The translations under genes were made by a program, and so were the position numbers. The notes beneath the pieces are model-generated. The model saw nothing but the letters and a program-made list of their open reading frames with translations. It made no database searches and had not been told where the DNA came from. A DNA stretch of 64,000 nt from Streptococcus intermedius SK54 = ATCC 27335 (GTDB taxonomy: Bacteria > Bacillota > Bacilli > Lactobacillales > Streptococcaceae): NCBI RefSeq assembly GCF_000413475.1, contig NZ_ATFK01000006.1:124001-188000 (forward strand), given 5' to 3'. Of this stretch, positions 14,371 to 23,100 are shown piece after piece (the first letter of the stretch is position 1; each line of letters opens with the position of its first letter).

Positions 14371-14392
14371 AAAACTATGTCAAAAATTATAG
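14371..14392 (+). repeat. attR core repeat within the mutL start
   Basis: Second copy of the 22-bp core at 853-874. Codons 1-5 of mutL are within it. The upstream sequence is now island DNA: the nearest purine-rich stretch is GAAAGGG about 14 bases before the ATG, poorer than the original GGAG at six bases. Confidence 0.88.
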
Positions 14393-16323
14393 AATTACCA
14401 GAAAAACTTGCCAATCAGATTGCAGCAGGTGAGGTCATCGAGCGACCTAGCAGCGTGGTCAAGGAGTTGATAGAAAACTCCATTGATGCTGGTGCCACTC
14501 AGATTATAGTTGAGATTGAAGAAGCAGGTCTCAAGAGTATTCAAGTCATTGATAATGGCGAAGGGATTGAGCACGAGGAAGTTCCCTTAGCTTTGCGTCG
14601 GCATGCGACGAGTAAGATTAAGAAACAAGCCGACCTTTTTCGAATTCGGACGTTGGGTTTTCGCGGTGAGGCACTTCCATCTATCGCTTCCGTTTCATGT
14701 TTGACGATTGAAACTGCAACAGAGACAGATCAATATGGTACTCTCTTGGTAGCCCGAGGTGGTGAAATTGAGTGTGTAGAACCAACGAGCAGCACTGTCG
14801 GAACAAAAATCAAAGTCGAAAATCTCTTTTTCAATACACCTGCTCGCTTGAAATATATGAAAAGTCAGCAAGCCGAATTATCTCATATTGTAGACGTGAT
14901 GAATCGTTTGAGTTTAGCCCATCCGGAGATTGCTTTTACTCTAATAAATGACGGTAAAAAAATGACACAAACAGTAGGAACAGGGAATCTACGCCAAGCG
15001 ATTGCTGGTGTTTATGGACTGACAACGGCAAAAAAAATGATTGAGATTTCAGCTTCTAATCTGGATTTTGAAGTATCAGGCTATATTAGCCTGCCAGAAC
15101 TAACACGAGCTAATCGTAATTATATCACGATTCTCATCAATGGTCGCTATATTAAGAATTTCTTGCTCAATCGAGCTATCCTTGATGGCTATGGTAGTAA
15201 GCTCATGGTGGGGCGTTTTCCGATTGCAGTGATTGCTATTCAGATTGATCCTTACCTTGCTGATGTCAATGTTCATCCCACTAAGCAAGAAGTACGGATC
15301 TCAAAAGAGCGAGAGCTTATGGTCTTGATTTCACAAGCGATTGCTGCGAGTCTAAAAGAGTATGATTTGATTCCAGATGCTTTGGAGAATTTAGCTAAAT
15401 CAACTATTAATCGAGTAAGTATGCCTGAACAGACTAGCTTACCACTAAAGGAGAACCGACTTTATTACGACCAAGGAAGAACCGATTTCTTTGTGAAACC
15501 ACAAGTGTCAGAAGATCGACCTTCTTTTGAGAAAACTGACCAATTAGCTCAGCAACCCGTTGCTCCAGATATGCCTGATTCCAGAACAGTCTCTATTAAA
15601 TTTGCAGAAAGGCAGGCGCCTTCTTATGACCAACTGGATCATCCTGAGTTAGATCAAGCTAGTATGGAGAGAGCTTTAGAGAAGCTAGATAGAGAAGGAA
15701 TATCAACCTTTCCAGAGTTGGAATATTTCGGTCAAATGCATGGCACCTATCTCTTTGCACAAGGAAATGGTGGTCTTTATATTATTGACCAGCATGCAGC
15801 TCAAGAACGGGTCAAGTATGAATATTATAGGGACAAAATAGGAGATGTAGATGACAGTCAGCAGCAGCTTTTGGTGCCTTATATTTTTGAATTTCCGGCA
15901 GACGATATGCTGCGACTTCAACAACGAATGTCTCTTTTGGAAGAAGTGGGTATTTTCCTAGAAGAATATGGAGCCAATCAATTTATTTTGCGTGAACATC
16001 CTATTTGGCTCAAAGAAGAGGAAATTGAGTCAGGTGTCTATGAAATGTGTGATATGCTGCTTTTGACCAAGGAAGTCTCTATTAAGAAATATCGTGCAGA
16101 GCTAGCTATTATGATGAGCTGTAAACGTTCTATTAAGGCCAATCATAGCTTAGATGACTACTCGGCACGTGATTTAATTTTCCAACTATCACAATGCAAC
16201 AATCCTTATAACTGTCCACATGGTCGACCAGTCTTGGTTAACTTTACCAAGTCGGATATGGAAAAAATGTTTCGCCGCATTCAGGAAAATCATACTAGCC
16301 TACGGGAGTTGGGTAAGTATTAA
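14377..16323 (+). CDS. mutL: DNA mismatch repair protein MutL
   Basis: Full-length 648-residue MutL. The GHKL ATPase motifs are visible: [20 protein letters not shown] with the catalytic Glu, [20 protein letters not shown], then VHPTKQEVR. The C-terminal dimerisation domain has [14 protein letters not shown] and CPHGRP. MutL couples MutS mismatch recognition to strand repair. The coding sequence is intact because the island duplicated the first codons, but the native promoter and ribosome binding site are at 825-852. Expression is probably reduced while the island is integrated and restored when it excises. Confidence 0.96.
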   Translation: MSKIIELPEKLANQIAAGEVIERPSSVVKELIENSIDAGATQIIVEIEEAGLKSIQVIDNGEGIEHEEVPLALRRHATSKIKKQADLFRIRTLGFRGEALPSIASVSCLTIETATETDQYGTLLVARGGEIECVEPTSSTVGTKIKVENLFFNTPARLKYMKSQQAELSHIVDVMNRLSLAHPEIAFTLINDGKKMTQTVGTGNLRQAIAGVYGLTTAKKMIEISASNLDFEVSGYISLPELTRANRNYITILINGRYIKNFLLNRAILDGYGSKLMVGRFPIAVIAIQIDPYLADVNVHPTKQEVRISKERELMVLISQAIAASLKEYDLIPDALENLAKSTINRVSMPEQTSLPLKENRLYYDQGRTDFFVKPQVSEDRPSFEKTDQLAQQPVAPDMPDSRTVSIKFAERQAPSYDQLDHPELDQASMERALEKLDREGISTFPELEYFGQMHGTYLFAQGNGGLYIIDQHAAQERVKYEYYRDKIGDVDDSQQQLLVPYIFEFPADDMLRLQQRMSLLEEVGIFLEEYGANQFILREHPIWLKEEEIESGVYEMCDMLLLTKEVSIKKYRAELAIMMSCKRSIKANHSLDDYSARDLIFQLSQCNNPYNCPHGRPVLVNFTKSDMEKMFRRIQENHTSLRELGKY

Positions 16324-16437
16324 TACTCTTCGAAAATCAAAACCATACATTCTTAATTTCGACTTGTCTGATTCAAGTTACACCTGCATTTTACTGTCTA
16401 GTCTGATTTTGATTTTTATTGACAATGATAAAATAGC

Positions 16438-16470
16438 ATAGCCTCAGTTGCTTGACTGAGGCTATTTTTT
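16438..16470. terminator. Bidirectional terminator between mutL and the RDD gene
   Basis: AGCCTCAGT and ACTGAGGCT form a 9-bp stem with a short loop, followed by six Ts on the plus strand; the minus strand has a partial A/T tail. The 16324-16437 gap also has AAAATCAAAA at 16332 and TTTTGATTTT at 16407 around a tactcttcgaaa stretch that looks like a remnant of a common streptococcal intergenic repeat. Confidence 0.8.
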
Positions 16471-16978
16471 AATCTTGAAGCTGAACTTGTGTTCCAGCAA
16501 GCAAATCAGCTGGATGGCGTTTGTCTTTGCGAAGCAGTCCCATCAGCAGAAAGCTCAAGAGGAGAATTCCTGCTGAAGTTGACAAGAAAATTGGCCATGC
16601 ATCTGCTTGATAAGCACTATGGATAGCTCCCATATGCCCCAGCTGCCAAGAGAAAAACTTAATAGCAGAGCGCAAAACGCTATGAGCAAAGCTCTTATGT
16701 TTGTAAATAAGCTGTAAACCTACCCAACATTTGCCAAAACTTCCTTTTCTATAGTCTAACCAAGCAAAGATAACAGTTAGGGGCAGGACTGAGGTAGAAA
16801 AAGCCAGTAGTTGGTTCTGGGCTTCAGTGAATGTAGGAATGCCTCCTAGAATCAGATTGTAAAAGCCCATAGTTAGCAAAAAAAGAAAAATGAGGTAGCC
16901 CGAGATGAAGAGCCAGTCTCCAAAGAGCTCTTTCAGACGAGCTTTGACAGGTATGGGATTGTCAGTTTTTAGTTTCAT
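16469..16978 (-). CDS. RDD-family membrane protein
   Basis: About 169 residues with an RDD domain: [20 protein letters not shown], a second hydrophobic helix, [18 protein letters not shown], further helices, and [13 protein letters not shown] at the end. The family is small integral membrane proteins of uncertain function, some linked to ion or osmotic balance. The upstream HTH gene overlaps its start by 17 bp. I take the ATG at 16978 as start since upstream ATGs lie deep in the other gene. The pairing suggests joint control. Confidence 0.75.
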   Translation of the reverse strand: MKLKTDNPIPVKARLKELFGDWLFISGYLIFLFLLTMGFYNLILGGIPTFTEAQNQLLAFSTSVLPLTVIFAWLDYRKGSFGKCWVGLQLIYKHKSFAHSVLRSAIKFFSWQLGHMGAIHSAYQADAWPIFLSTSAGILLLSFLLMGLLRKDKRHPADLLAGTQVQLQD

Positions 16979-17471
16979 CTTTAGCATCTTCTTGCTTAGA
17001 ATCCTCATCAAGGCCTATAACTTTATCTAGATACTTTTCTTTAATCTTTAGCGCCTTGTTAATAGCCATTGCTGATGCGATTAAGAGGAAAAAGCTCAAC
17101 CAAACCAGGGCAGTGAATTTTGCTGGAAAGCTAGAACCTGCAAAGAAGAGAAAGATTGCTAAGGCTGATACAAAAATATACAAAACCTGCCAGAAGCCAT
17201 AAGATTTTACTTCCTTGTAGTAGCGGTCTTTTTCGTCTTCTGAGAGGATGGGTTTTATTTCCGGCTTGTCACCTTCTTCTAAAAGCAGATAATCTGTCGT
17301 CACCTGGAAAACCTTGCTCAGTTCTACGATTTTTTCGAGCTCGGGCAACGCTTGGCCAGACTCCCACTTGGAAATGCTCTGGCGAGAGACGTTGATTTGT
17401 TCAGCCAGTTTTTCTTGTGACCAGCCTTTTTCTTTTCTTAGTTCAAATAATTTATTAGCGAGTTTCATCAT
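16962..17471 (-). CDS. XRE-family HTH regulator with membrane anchor
   Basis: The 169-residue protein has an N-terminal HTH_3 domain ([40 protein letters not shown]) and two hydrophobic helices at about 93-112 and 118-138 ([15 protein letters not shown] and [15 protein letters not shown]), with a charged tail. Membrane-tethered XRE regulators of this form are common in Firmicutes. It probably regulates its own operon with the RDD protein. AGGAGG precedes the start. The signal sensed is unknown. Confidence 0.82.
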   Translation of the reverse strand: MMKLANKLFELRKEKGWSQEKLAEQINVSRQSISKWESGQALPELEKIVELSKVFQVTTDYLLLEEGDKPEIKPILSEDEKDRYYKEVKSYGFWQVLYIFVSALAIFLFFAGSSFPAKFTALVWLSFFLLIASAMAINKALKIKEKYLDKVIGLDEDSKQEDAKDETKN

Positions 17472-17637
17472 CGCAGCCTCCTTTCTTTTTCTATCTCTAT
17501 CCTAACAACTTTTAGTTATCTTGAGAATACAGCTTCCTGTACATTTTGTCAACCACTGGTTGCACTTCTATTTGCAGTTTCTAGACAGAAAATATGATAT
17601 ACTAGATAGGCAAAATGATACAAAAAGAAGGAAGATT

Positions 17638-18228
17638 ATGTACGAATATTTAAAAGGAATTATTACCAAAATCACAGCTAAATACATTGTTTTGGAAGTC
17701 AATGCTATTGGGTACATACTTCACGTGGCCAACCCCTATGCTTACTCAGGTCATCTTCATCAGGAAGCCAAGGTCTATGTGCACCAGGTGGTGAGAGAAG
17801 ACGCGGAGCTTCTATATGGTTTTTCGACTGAGGAGGAGAAGCAACTCTTTCTCAGCTTGATTTCAGTCTCAGGTATTGGTCCTGTGTCTGCTTTGGCTAT
17901 TATTGCTGCAGATGATAATACTGGCTTAGTGCAAGCCATTGAGCAGAAAAACATCACCTACCTGACCAAGTTTCCTAAGATTGGCAAGAAGACAGCCCAA
18001 CAGATGGTACTGGACTTAGAAGGCAAAGTAGTGGCTGCAGATGGTCCGGCAGAAAGCAAGGCGCCCGTTCAGACTGTGGATAATCAGGAGCTGGAGGAAG
18101 CCATGGAAGCCATGCTGGCTCTGGGATACAAGGCTGCTGAACTTAAGAAAATCAAGAAATTCTTTGAAGGCACAACTGATACAGCTGAAAATTATATCAA
18201 GTCAGCTCTCAAGATGTTGGTGAAATAG
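17638..18228 (+). CDS. ruvA: Holliday junction branch migration protein RuvA
   Basis: A 196-residue Ruv[22 protein letters not shown]-terminal OB fold, [16 protein letters not shown] and [19 protein letters not shown] helix-hairpin-helix motifs, and a C-terminal domain that contacts RuvB ([16 protein letters not shown]). RuvA tetramers bind Holliday junctions for RuvB-driven branch migration. The start at 17638 follows AAGGAAG. Its position after mutL and before tag is the usual streptococcal order; the HTH/RDD pair is inserted between. Confidence 0.96.
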   Translation: MYEYLKGIITKITAKYIVLEVNAIGYILHVANPYAYSGHLHQEAKVYVHQVVREDAELLYGFSTEEEKQLFLSLISVSGIGPVSALAIIAADDNTGLVQAIEQKNITYLTKFPKIGKKTAQQMVLDLEGKVVAADGPAESKAPVQTVDNQELEEAMEAMLALGYKAAELKKIKKFFEGTTDTAENYIKSALKMLVK

Positions 18229-18238
18229 GAGTGAGGAT

Positions 18239-18793
18239 ATGACTAAACGTTGTGGCTGGGTAAAAATGAACAACCCCTTGTATGTGGCCTATCATGATGA
18301 GGAGTGGGGCAAGCCCCTTCATGATGATTGGAAGTTATTTGAATTGCTTTGCATGGAGACCTATCAGGCGGGACTTTCGTGGGAGACTATTCTCAATAAA
18401 CGTCAGGCTTTTCGAGAAGCTTTTCATTTCTATGATGTCCAGAAAATTGCTCAGATGACGGATGCAGATCTGGATCGTCTTTTGGACAATCCGGATATTA
18501 TCCGTAATAAGATGAAGATCTATGCGACCAGAGCCAATGCCCAAGCTTTTTTGGCTGTTCAAAAGCAGTTTGGCTCTTTTAATGACTATATCTGGTCCTT
18601 TGTCGATTTTAAAACGATTGACAATGAAATTTTGAACTATAAGGAAGCACCCACTAAGACCGAGCTATCAGAAACCATGTCCAAGGTGCTGAAAAAGCAA
18701 GGCTTCAAATTTGTCGGTCCCGTTTGTGTCTATTCATTCCTAGAAGCAGCTGGACTTATCAATGACCACGAAAATGATTGTGACTGGAAGTAG
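18239..18793 (+). CDS. tag: DNA-3-methyladenine glycosylase I
   Basis: A 184-residue Tag protein: MTKRCGWVKMNNPLYVAYHD, EEWGKPLHDDWKLFELLCME, QAGLSWETILNKRQAFREAF, and a C-terminal zinc-binding end (HENDCDW). The Cys near the start and the His/Cys at the end match the Tag zinc site. The enzyme removes 3-methyladenine from alkylated DNA. It lies 10 bp after ruvA and is probably cotranscribed. Confidence 0.95.
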   Translation: MTKRCGWVKMNNPLYVAYHDEEWGKPLHDDWKLFELLCMETYQAGLSWETILNKRQAFREAFHFYDVQKIAQMTDADLDRLLDNPDIIRNKMKIYATRANAQAFLAVQKQFGSFNDYIWSFVDFKTIDNEILNYKEAPTKTELSETMSKVLKKQGFKFVGPVCVYSFLEAAGLINDHENDCDWK

Positions 18794-18797
18794 AACA

Positions 18798-19456
18798 ATG
18801 AAAACAAGAAAATTTCAGCTCATTTTTATCTCTCTATATACCATTTTATTCCTAGGTAGGGGGTTGAGGTTATTGGACAAAAATGGCTGAATTATCCAGT
18901 ATATTTCCTTTTATTTGTTTTGGGAATTTTAGCTTATCGGGAGGAATTGCAGAAGCAGTTTTCTATGATTCTGCCTAAGAAGAAGGAGTTTTTTAAAACA
19001 ATCTCCTTGTATATGTTATTTGTTTTTTTCTTGACAATTGCCTGCAATCTGCTTTCAGCTTTGATTAAACAGAGTCTAGGGTTGCCGCTGCAGGGACGGA
19101 ATGAAGCCAGTATTCAAGGTGCGCTTTTGAAAAATCCATTTCTAATCTTGGTTATCGGCTGTTTTATTGGCCCAGTTGTTGAAGAGCTCTTCTTTCGTCG
19201 CTTCTTTTTAAGGGCTCTCTTGAAGAAATTTTCTGATTTTATTGGTATTGTTTTAACGACTGCTCTATTTGCTACCCTTCATATGCACAGCTGGACCTTG
19301 TCAGAGTGGGTGACAGCTATTTCCTATATTGCCGGAGGCTTCCTATTCTCGCTTCTGTATCTGAAAAAGGACAAGAATATCTGGTATCCAATTGTCCTCC
19401 ATTGTTGTAATAATATCATTGCTTTCATCATCACATTAGGGTTTATAAATAAATGA
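18798..19456 (+). pseudogene. CPBP intramembrane metalloprotease, frameshifted at a G tract
   Basis: From ATG 18798 the frame reads MKTRKFQLIFISLYTILFLG, then diverges and stops. The continuation (VIGQKWLNYPVYFLLFVLGI) is in another frame to 19456. Adding one G to the five-G run at 18859-18863 restores one frame. The downstream part has the CPBP (Abi/CAAX-protease) motifs: VVEELFFRRFFLRALL (EExxxR), FATLHMHSW and VLHCCNN, so the catalytic part is intact. A TTG at 18920 could start a shorter protein. The frameshift may be real decay, slip-strand variation or a sequencing error. Confidence 0.72.
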
Positions 19457-19486
19457 AAAACCTAGAAGTTTAAACTTCTAGGTTTT
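19457..19486. terminator. Perfect 30-bp palindromic terminator
   Basis: AAAACCTAGAAGTTT followed at once by its reverse complement, 15 bp each arm. Ending in TTTT on both strands, it can terminate transcription in either direction, after the CPBP gene. Confidence 0.8.
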
Positions 19487-19503
19487 AGTATGTTCGCTCT
19501 TTA

Positions 19504-20060
19504 TCAAGTGTAGTAGTTTGATACAAATCTAGCATTTGGAGAGAGTTGAATCGATTTTCTCTTTTTTGATATTAAAAACGATGAGGCTTCTAGTTTTAAA
19601 GTTGCCAAAATTCTGAAAACTGAAAGCACTTCACTTGATGGTTTTTTAATGAGGCTATTGCTTGCCTCTAGCTTGGCGTTTGAATAAGGGAGTTCAAGTG
19701 CGTTGATAATCTTGTATTTCTCTTTCAAAAAAGTTTAAATCCAGTCTGAAAGATAGGATTAAAGTAAGAAATCGTTTTTTCGATGTGTCCGAAGAACTGG
19801 TTGGCCTGTTTCTCTCGAAAATGAAGGACTAAGTGTTGGTAGATTTCATAAGGCTATCGGAGTTCTTGAGAGTCTTATATGGTGAGATTTGTTCTCTACA
19901 GTATTATGATTTGGCTGTACGGCCGTTTGTAGCCCTGTTCATATGTTGAACGATATGAAAACGATCAAGAACAATTTTAACATATTATCAAGACCATATT
20001 GATTTAGGGAACTATATAATAGTTCACATCAATGACAATTTGTAGTGTTGTAAAACGAAG
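19504..20060 (-). mobile_element. Degenerate ISL3-family transposase remnant
   Basis: On the minus strand the frame at 19504-19728 has ALELPYSNAKLEASNSLIKK and FRILATLKLEASSFLI, a decayed version of the C-terminus of ISL3-type transposases (PYSNAKLEATNNLIK...). Upstream the similarity continues in broken frames to about 20060 (ATCGTTTTCATATCGTTCAA-like stretch on the coding strand). No inverted repeats were found. It lies directly before the adhesin promoter and may have brought or disturbed that region. Confidence 0.65.
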
Positions 20061-20112
20061 TTTTTGTAAATTTGATAGCTGTCCTTTGCGTTTGTGAAAG
20101 TATATAATTGTC

Positions 20113-20141
20113 TTGATTTATTTGAGGCTTTAAATTATAAT
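20113..20141 (+). promoter_or_regulatory. Promoter of the LPXTG adhesin
   Basis: TTGATT (20113-20118), 17-base spacer, TATAAT (20136-20141). The start of transcription would fall at about 20148, inside the ATATAA repeat, with AAGGAG at 20185-20190 and the ATG at 20200. Confidence 0.7.
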
Positions 20142-20145
20142 AGGC

Positions 20146-20181
20146 ATATAAATATAAATATAAATATAAATATAAATATAA
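20146..20181 (+). repeat. Six tandem ATATAA hexamers in the adhesin leader
   Basis: Six perfect ATATAA copies fill 20146-20181, between the -10 element and the ribosome binding site of the adhesin gene. Such simple repeats change copy number by slipped-strand mispairing. Here a change would alter leader length and the initially transcribed sequence, not the reading frame. Confidence 0.85.
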
Positions 20182-20199
20182 ATTAAGGAGAAATATGCA

Positions 20200-23100
20200 A
20201 TGAAAAAGCATAGGAAAAAATTATGGTTTTATCTTTTGATGCCACTTCTAGTTTTGTTTAGTTTACTTGCTGTGACAAATACTGTTCAGGCAAAAGAACT
20301 TCAAAACGTTATTACCAATATAAAAATGTGGGATGTTGATAATGGCAACGAGAAACAACCAAATGCTCAGGGTGTTTATGAGTTGACAACTAATGATAAG
20401 TATGCCAACTATAAATACATGGTTGACTTTGATTTGAGTAAGTATAATGGTCAGCTCAATGATGGGGACTCTTTTACTTTTACGATTCCAGCGCCAATGA
20501 CTGTAAAAGCAGAAACATTTGATATTAAAGACAATGATACAAAAGTTGCTCTTGCTTCTGCAAAAGTTGTATCTAATGGTGATGGTAAGGGTGGCAAGGT
20601 AACGATTACTTTAAAAAACTTACAAGAATATCTTAAGAAAAAGGGTGGCACTCAGATTGAAAATATTAAAGGAACCTTCTTTACTGGTTTTAGTGTGAAA
20701 GAAGAAAAGGACGAAACAACCGTTACTTATCCTAGTACAGAAACTAAAAATAGTATAAGTCATAAGATTAAAGTGAGGAAACCAGTCGCTCCTGATTACA
20801 GTTATGAAATTGGGACAACTAATTTCGCTAAAGTAGGAGGAATCATTGAAAAAGATTCCTGGTCATCTGAGATACTAAAAAAGAAGGGTGATTATTCTCA
20901 TCCATTCATTGTTCGTGTAAATGATAGACAAGCAAAATATGATGTTATTGATGTTCATGACAGCATTTCATCCGATTATGCGCCATCACAATTTATTCCA
21001 GAAACATTAAAAGTTGAGTCAGGTTTTTATGATAAAAGTTATAATCTTAATGATTCAAAAACTATGACAAAAGATGTTGATTATACGATTGAGTGGAATG
21101 AATCTTATACTGATTTCAAAATTAAAATTAAAAATGCTTCAGCTAGAATAGCATCAAATGGTAAACCGGCGGCATACAGAATTACTTATAAGACTACGGC
21201 ACCGGCTGATGGTACACAAATTGCTAATAAAGTGGAAGTGTCAGGTGATAAAAAGCCTCTAACTACTCGCACAGATAAAACAGATACAGAGACAGTTGCT
21301 GTTCGAAATTCTCAGGTTACATCTGGTGGTACAATCCAATTGGAGACTGGTTATCGTATTACTCTTTACAAGGTTGACGAAAAGACTCAAAATCGTCTTG
21401 CAGGAGCTAAATTCAAAATCACTCCTCCCGCAGGAGCAACTGCACAAGAAGAAGTTGTGACAACAGATGATAAAGGCGTTGCTCAATCCAAAATATATTC
21501 AGAAAGTGATGTTAAAAAGGGTGAATTTACTGTTACTGAGATTGAAGCACCTCTTGGTTATGAATTAAATCCAACACCATTGAAAGTAACTGTTGGAAAA
21601 GCTGGTGTTATCAAAACTATAAATAACAAAAGAGCAGTAACCTCTGTTAAAGTAAATAAAAAATGGGTTGGTAAGACAGGTTCTGAGGTTAAGGTTGAAC
21701 TTCAGGCTGATGGTACAAAAGTATCAGAAACAACCTTAAACGAAGCAAACAACTGGGAATATACTTTTAGCAACTTAGAAAAGTATAATAAAGATAATAA
21801 ACTCATCAAATATACAGTTAAAGAAGTAAAAGTTGAAGAAGGCTATCAATCTAAGGTAGAAGGAACTGCCACAGACGGGTATACAATTACTAACACTTAC
21901 ACTCCCGCAGCAGCTACTAAAGCCAAAATTTCAGGTAAGAAAGTACTGGAAGGTAAAGCGCTAGAAGCAAGAAAATATAGCTTTATTTTGAAGAAAGATG
22001 ACGGCAGTATTGTTCAAACTGTTACTAATGATGCTAATGGAAATTTTGCTTTTGATGAATTGGCTTACAACGAAGATCAAGTTGGTACACATAAGTATAC
22101 GATTGAAGAAGTCCAAGGAACTGAGCCGGGCATTACCTATGATACAACAATTCAAACAGTAGAAGTAACTGTTAAAAAAGTGAGTGCTACTAAACTAGAA
22201 GCAACCATTTCTAAGAAAGCAAGTGACCTTGTCTTCACTAACAAATACACGCCAGCAAAAACACAAATTCCAGTGAAAAAAGTCTGGGATGATGCCAATA
22301 ATCAAGACGGCAAACGTCCAAACAAGATAACTGTAAAGCTCTTGGCAGATGGTCAAGATACAGGAAAAACTCTTGAATTGTCAGAGGCAAATAGCTGGAC
22401 AGGAGCGTTCACTGACTTAGATGTTGATAAAGGTGGCACTCCAATTGATTATAAAGTAGTAGAAGTCAGTACAGTATCTGGTTATACAACTGAAACAACA
22501 GGAGATGCTAAGGCAGGTTTTACTGTTACGAATAAATACACCCCAGAAACAATTGATATTAAAGCAACGAAAAACTGGGATGATGCCAATAATCAAGACG
22601 GTAAACGTCCAAAATCAATTACTGTTAACCTCTTGGGAAATGGTGAGAAAGTAGATTCTAAAGAAGTAAGAGCCGCAGCTGACGGAACATGGTCTACTGT
22701 ATTTACGAAACTTCCAAAATATAAAAATGGAAAAGAAATCAAATATAGTTTGACAGAAGAAGTAGTCTCGGAATATACTAGCGAAATCAATGGTTTCAAT
22801 ATTACCAACAAATACACCCCTAAAATGATTGACTATCAAGTGACCAAAACTTGGAATGATAATAATAACCAAGATGGTAAGCGACCAGATTATATCACAG
22901 TTCACTTGATGAAGACAGTTGGTGGTGTGACTACCGAAGTTGAGAAATATAATATCAAAGTCGCTGAAGCGGATCCAGCGAATGGGAATGTTTGGAAACA
23001 TACCTTTAGTAATCTTCCAAAATACGAAGCAGGTCAAGAAATTGTCTATTCTGTCAAGGAAGATGCTGTAGCAGGATATGAAACCTCTATCAAGGGTCAA

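Larger units (their letters stand above)
853..14392. mobile_element. SpyCI-like phage satellite island integrated in the 5' end of mutL
   Basis: A 22-bp identical sequence at 853-874 and 14371-14392 flanks a block containing a tyrosine integrase next to the right end, divergent CI/Cro-like regulators, DnaD- and DnaC-like replication genes, an ArpU-type regulator, a terminase small-subunit remnant and one head gene, but no capsid, tail or lysis module. Crossing over between the repeats would release 13,518 bp and restore mutL to its own promoter. The S. pyogenes SpyCI islands have the same target, a similar size and the same partial prophage content. I infer this is a relative that depends on a helper phage for packaging. 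Confidence 0.88.

Noticed and set aside
16332..16416. Complete RUP or BOX repeat after mutL
   Set aside because: Only short edges (tactcttcgaaaatc and an inverted AAAATCAAAA) remain; too little to name an element.
17641..17648. TACGAATA, a perfect com-box sequence
   Set aside because: It is inside ruvA codons 2-4, begins directly after the ATG, has no T-tract upstream and no gene start at the right distance.
20029..20211. Minus-strand frame with repeated LYLYLY
   Set aside because: It is a translation of the ATATAA tandem repeat and not a gene.
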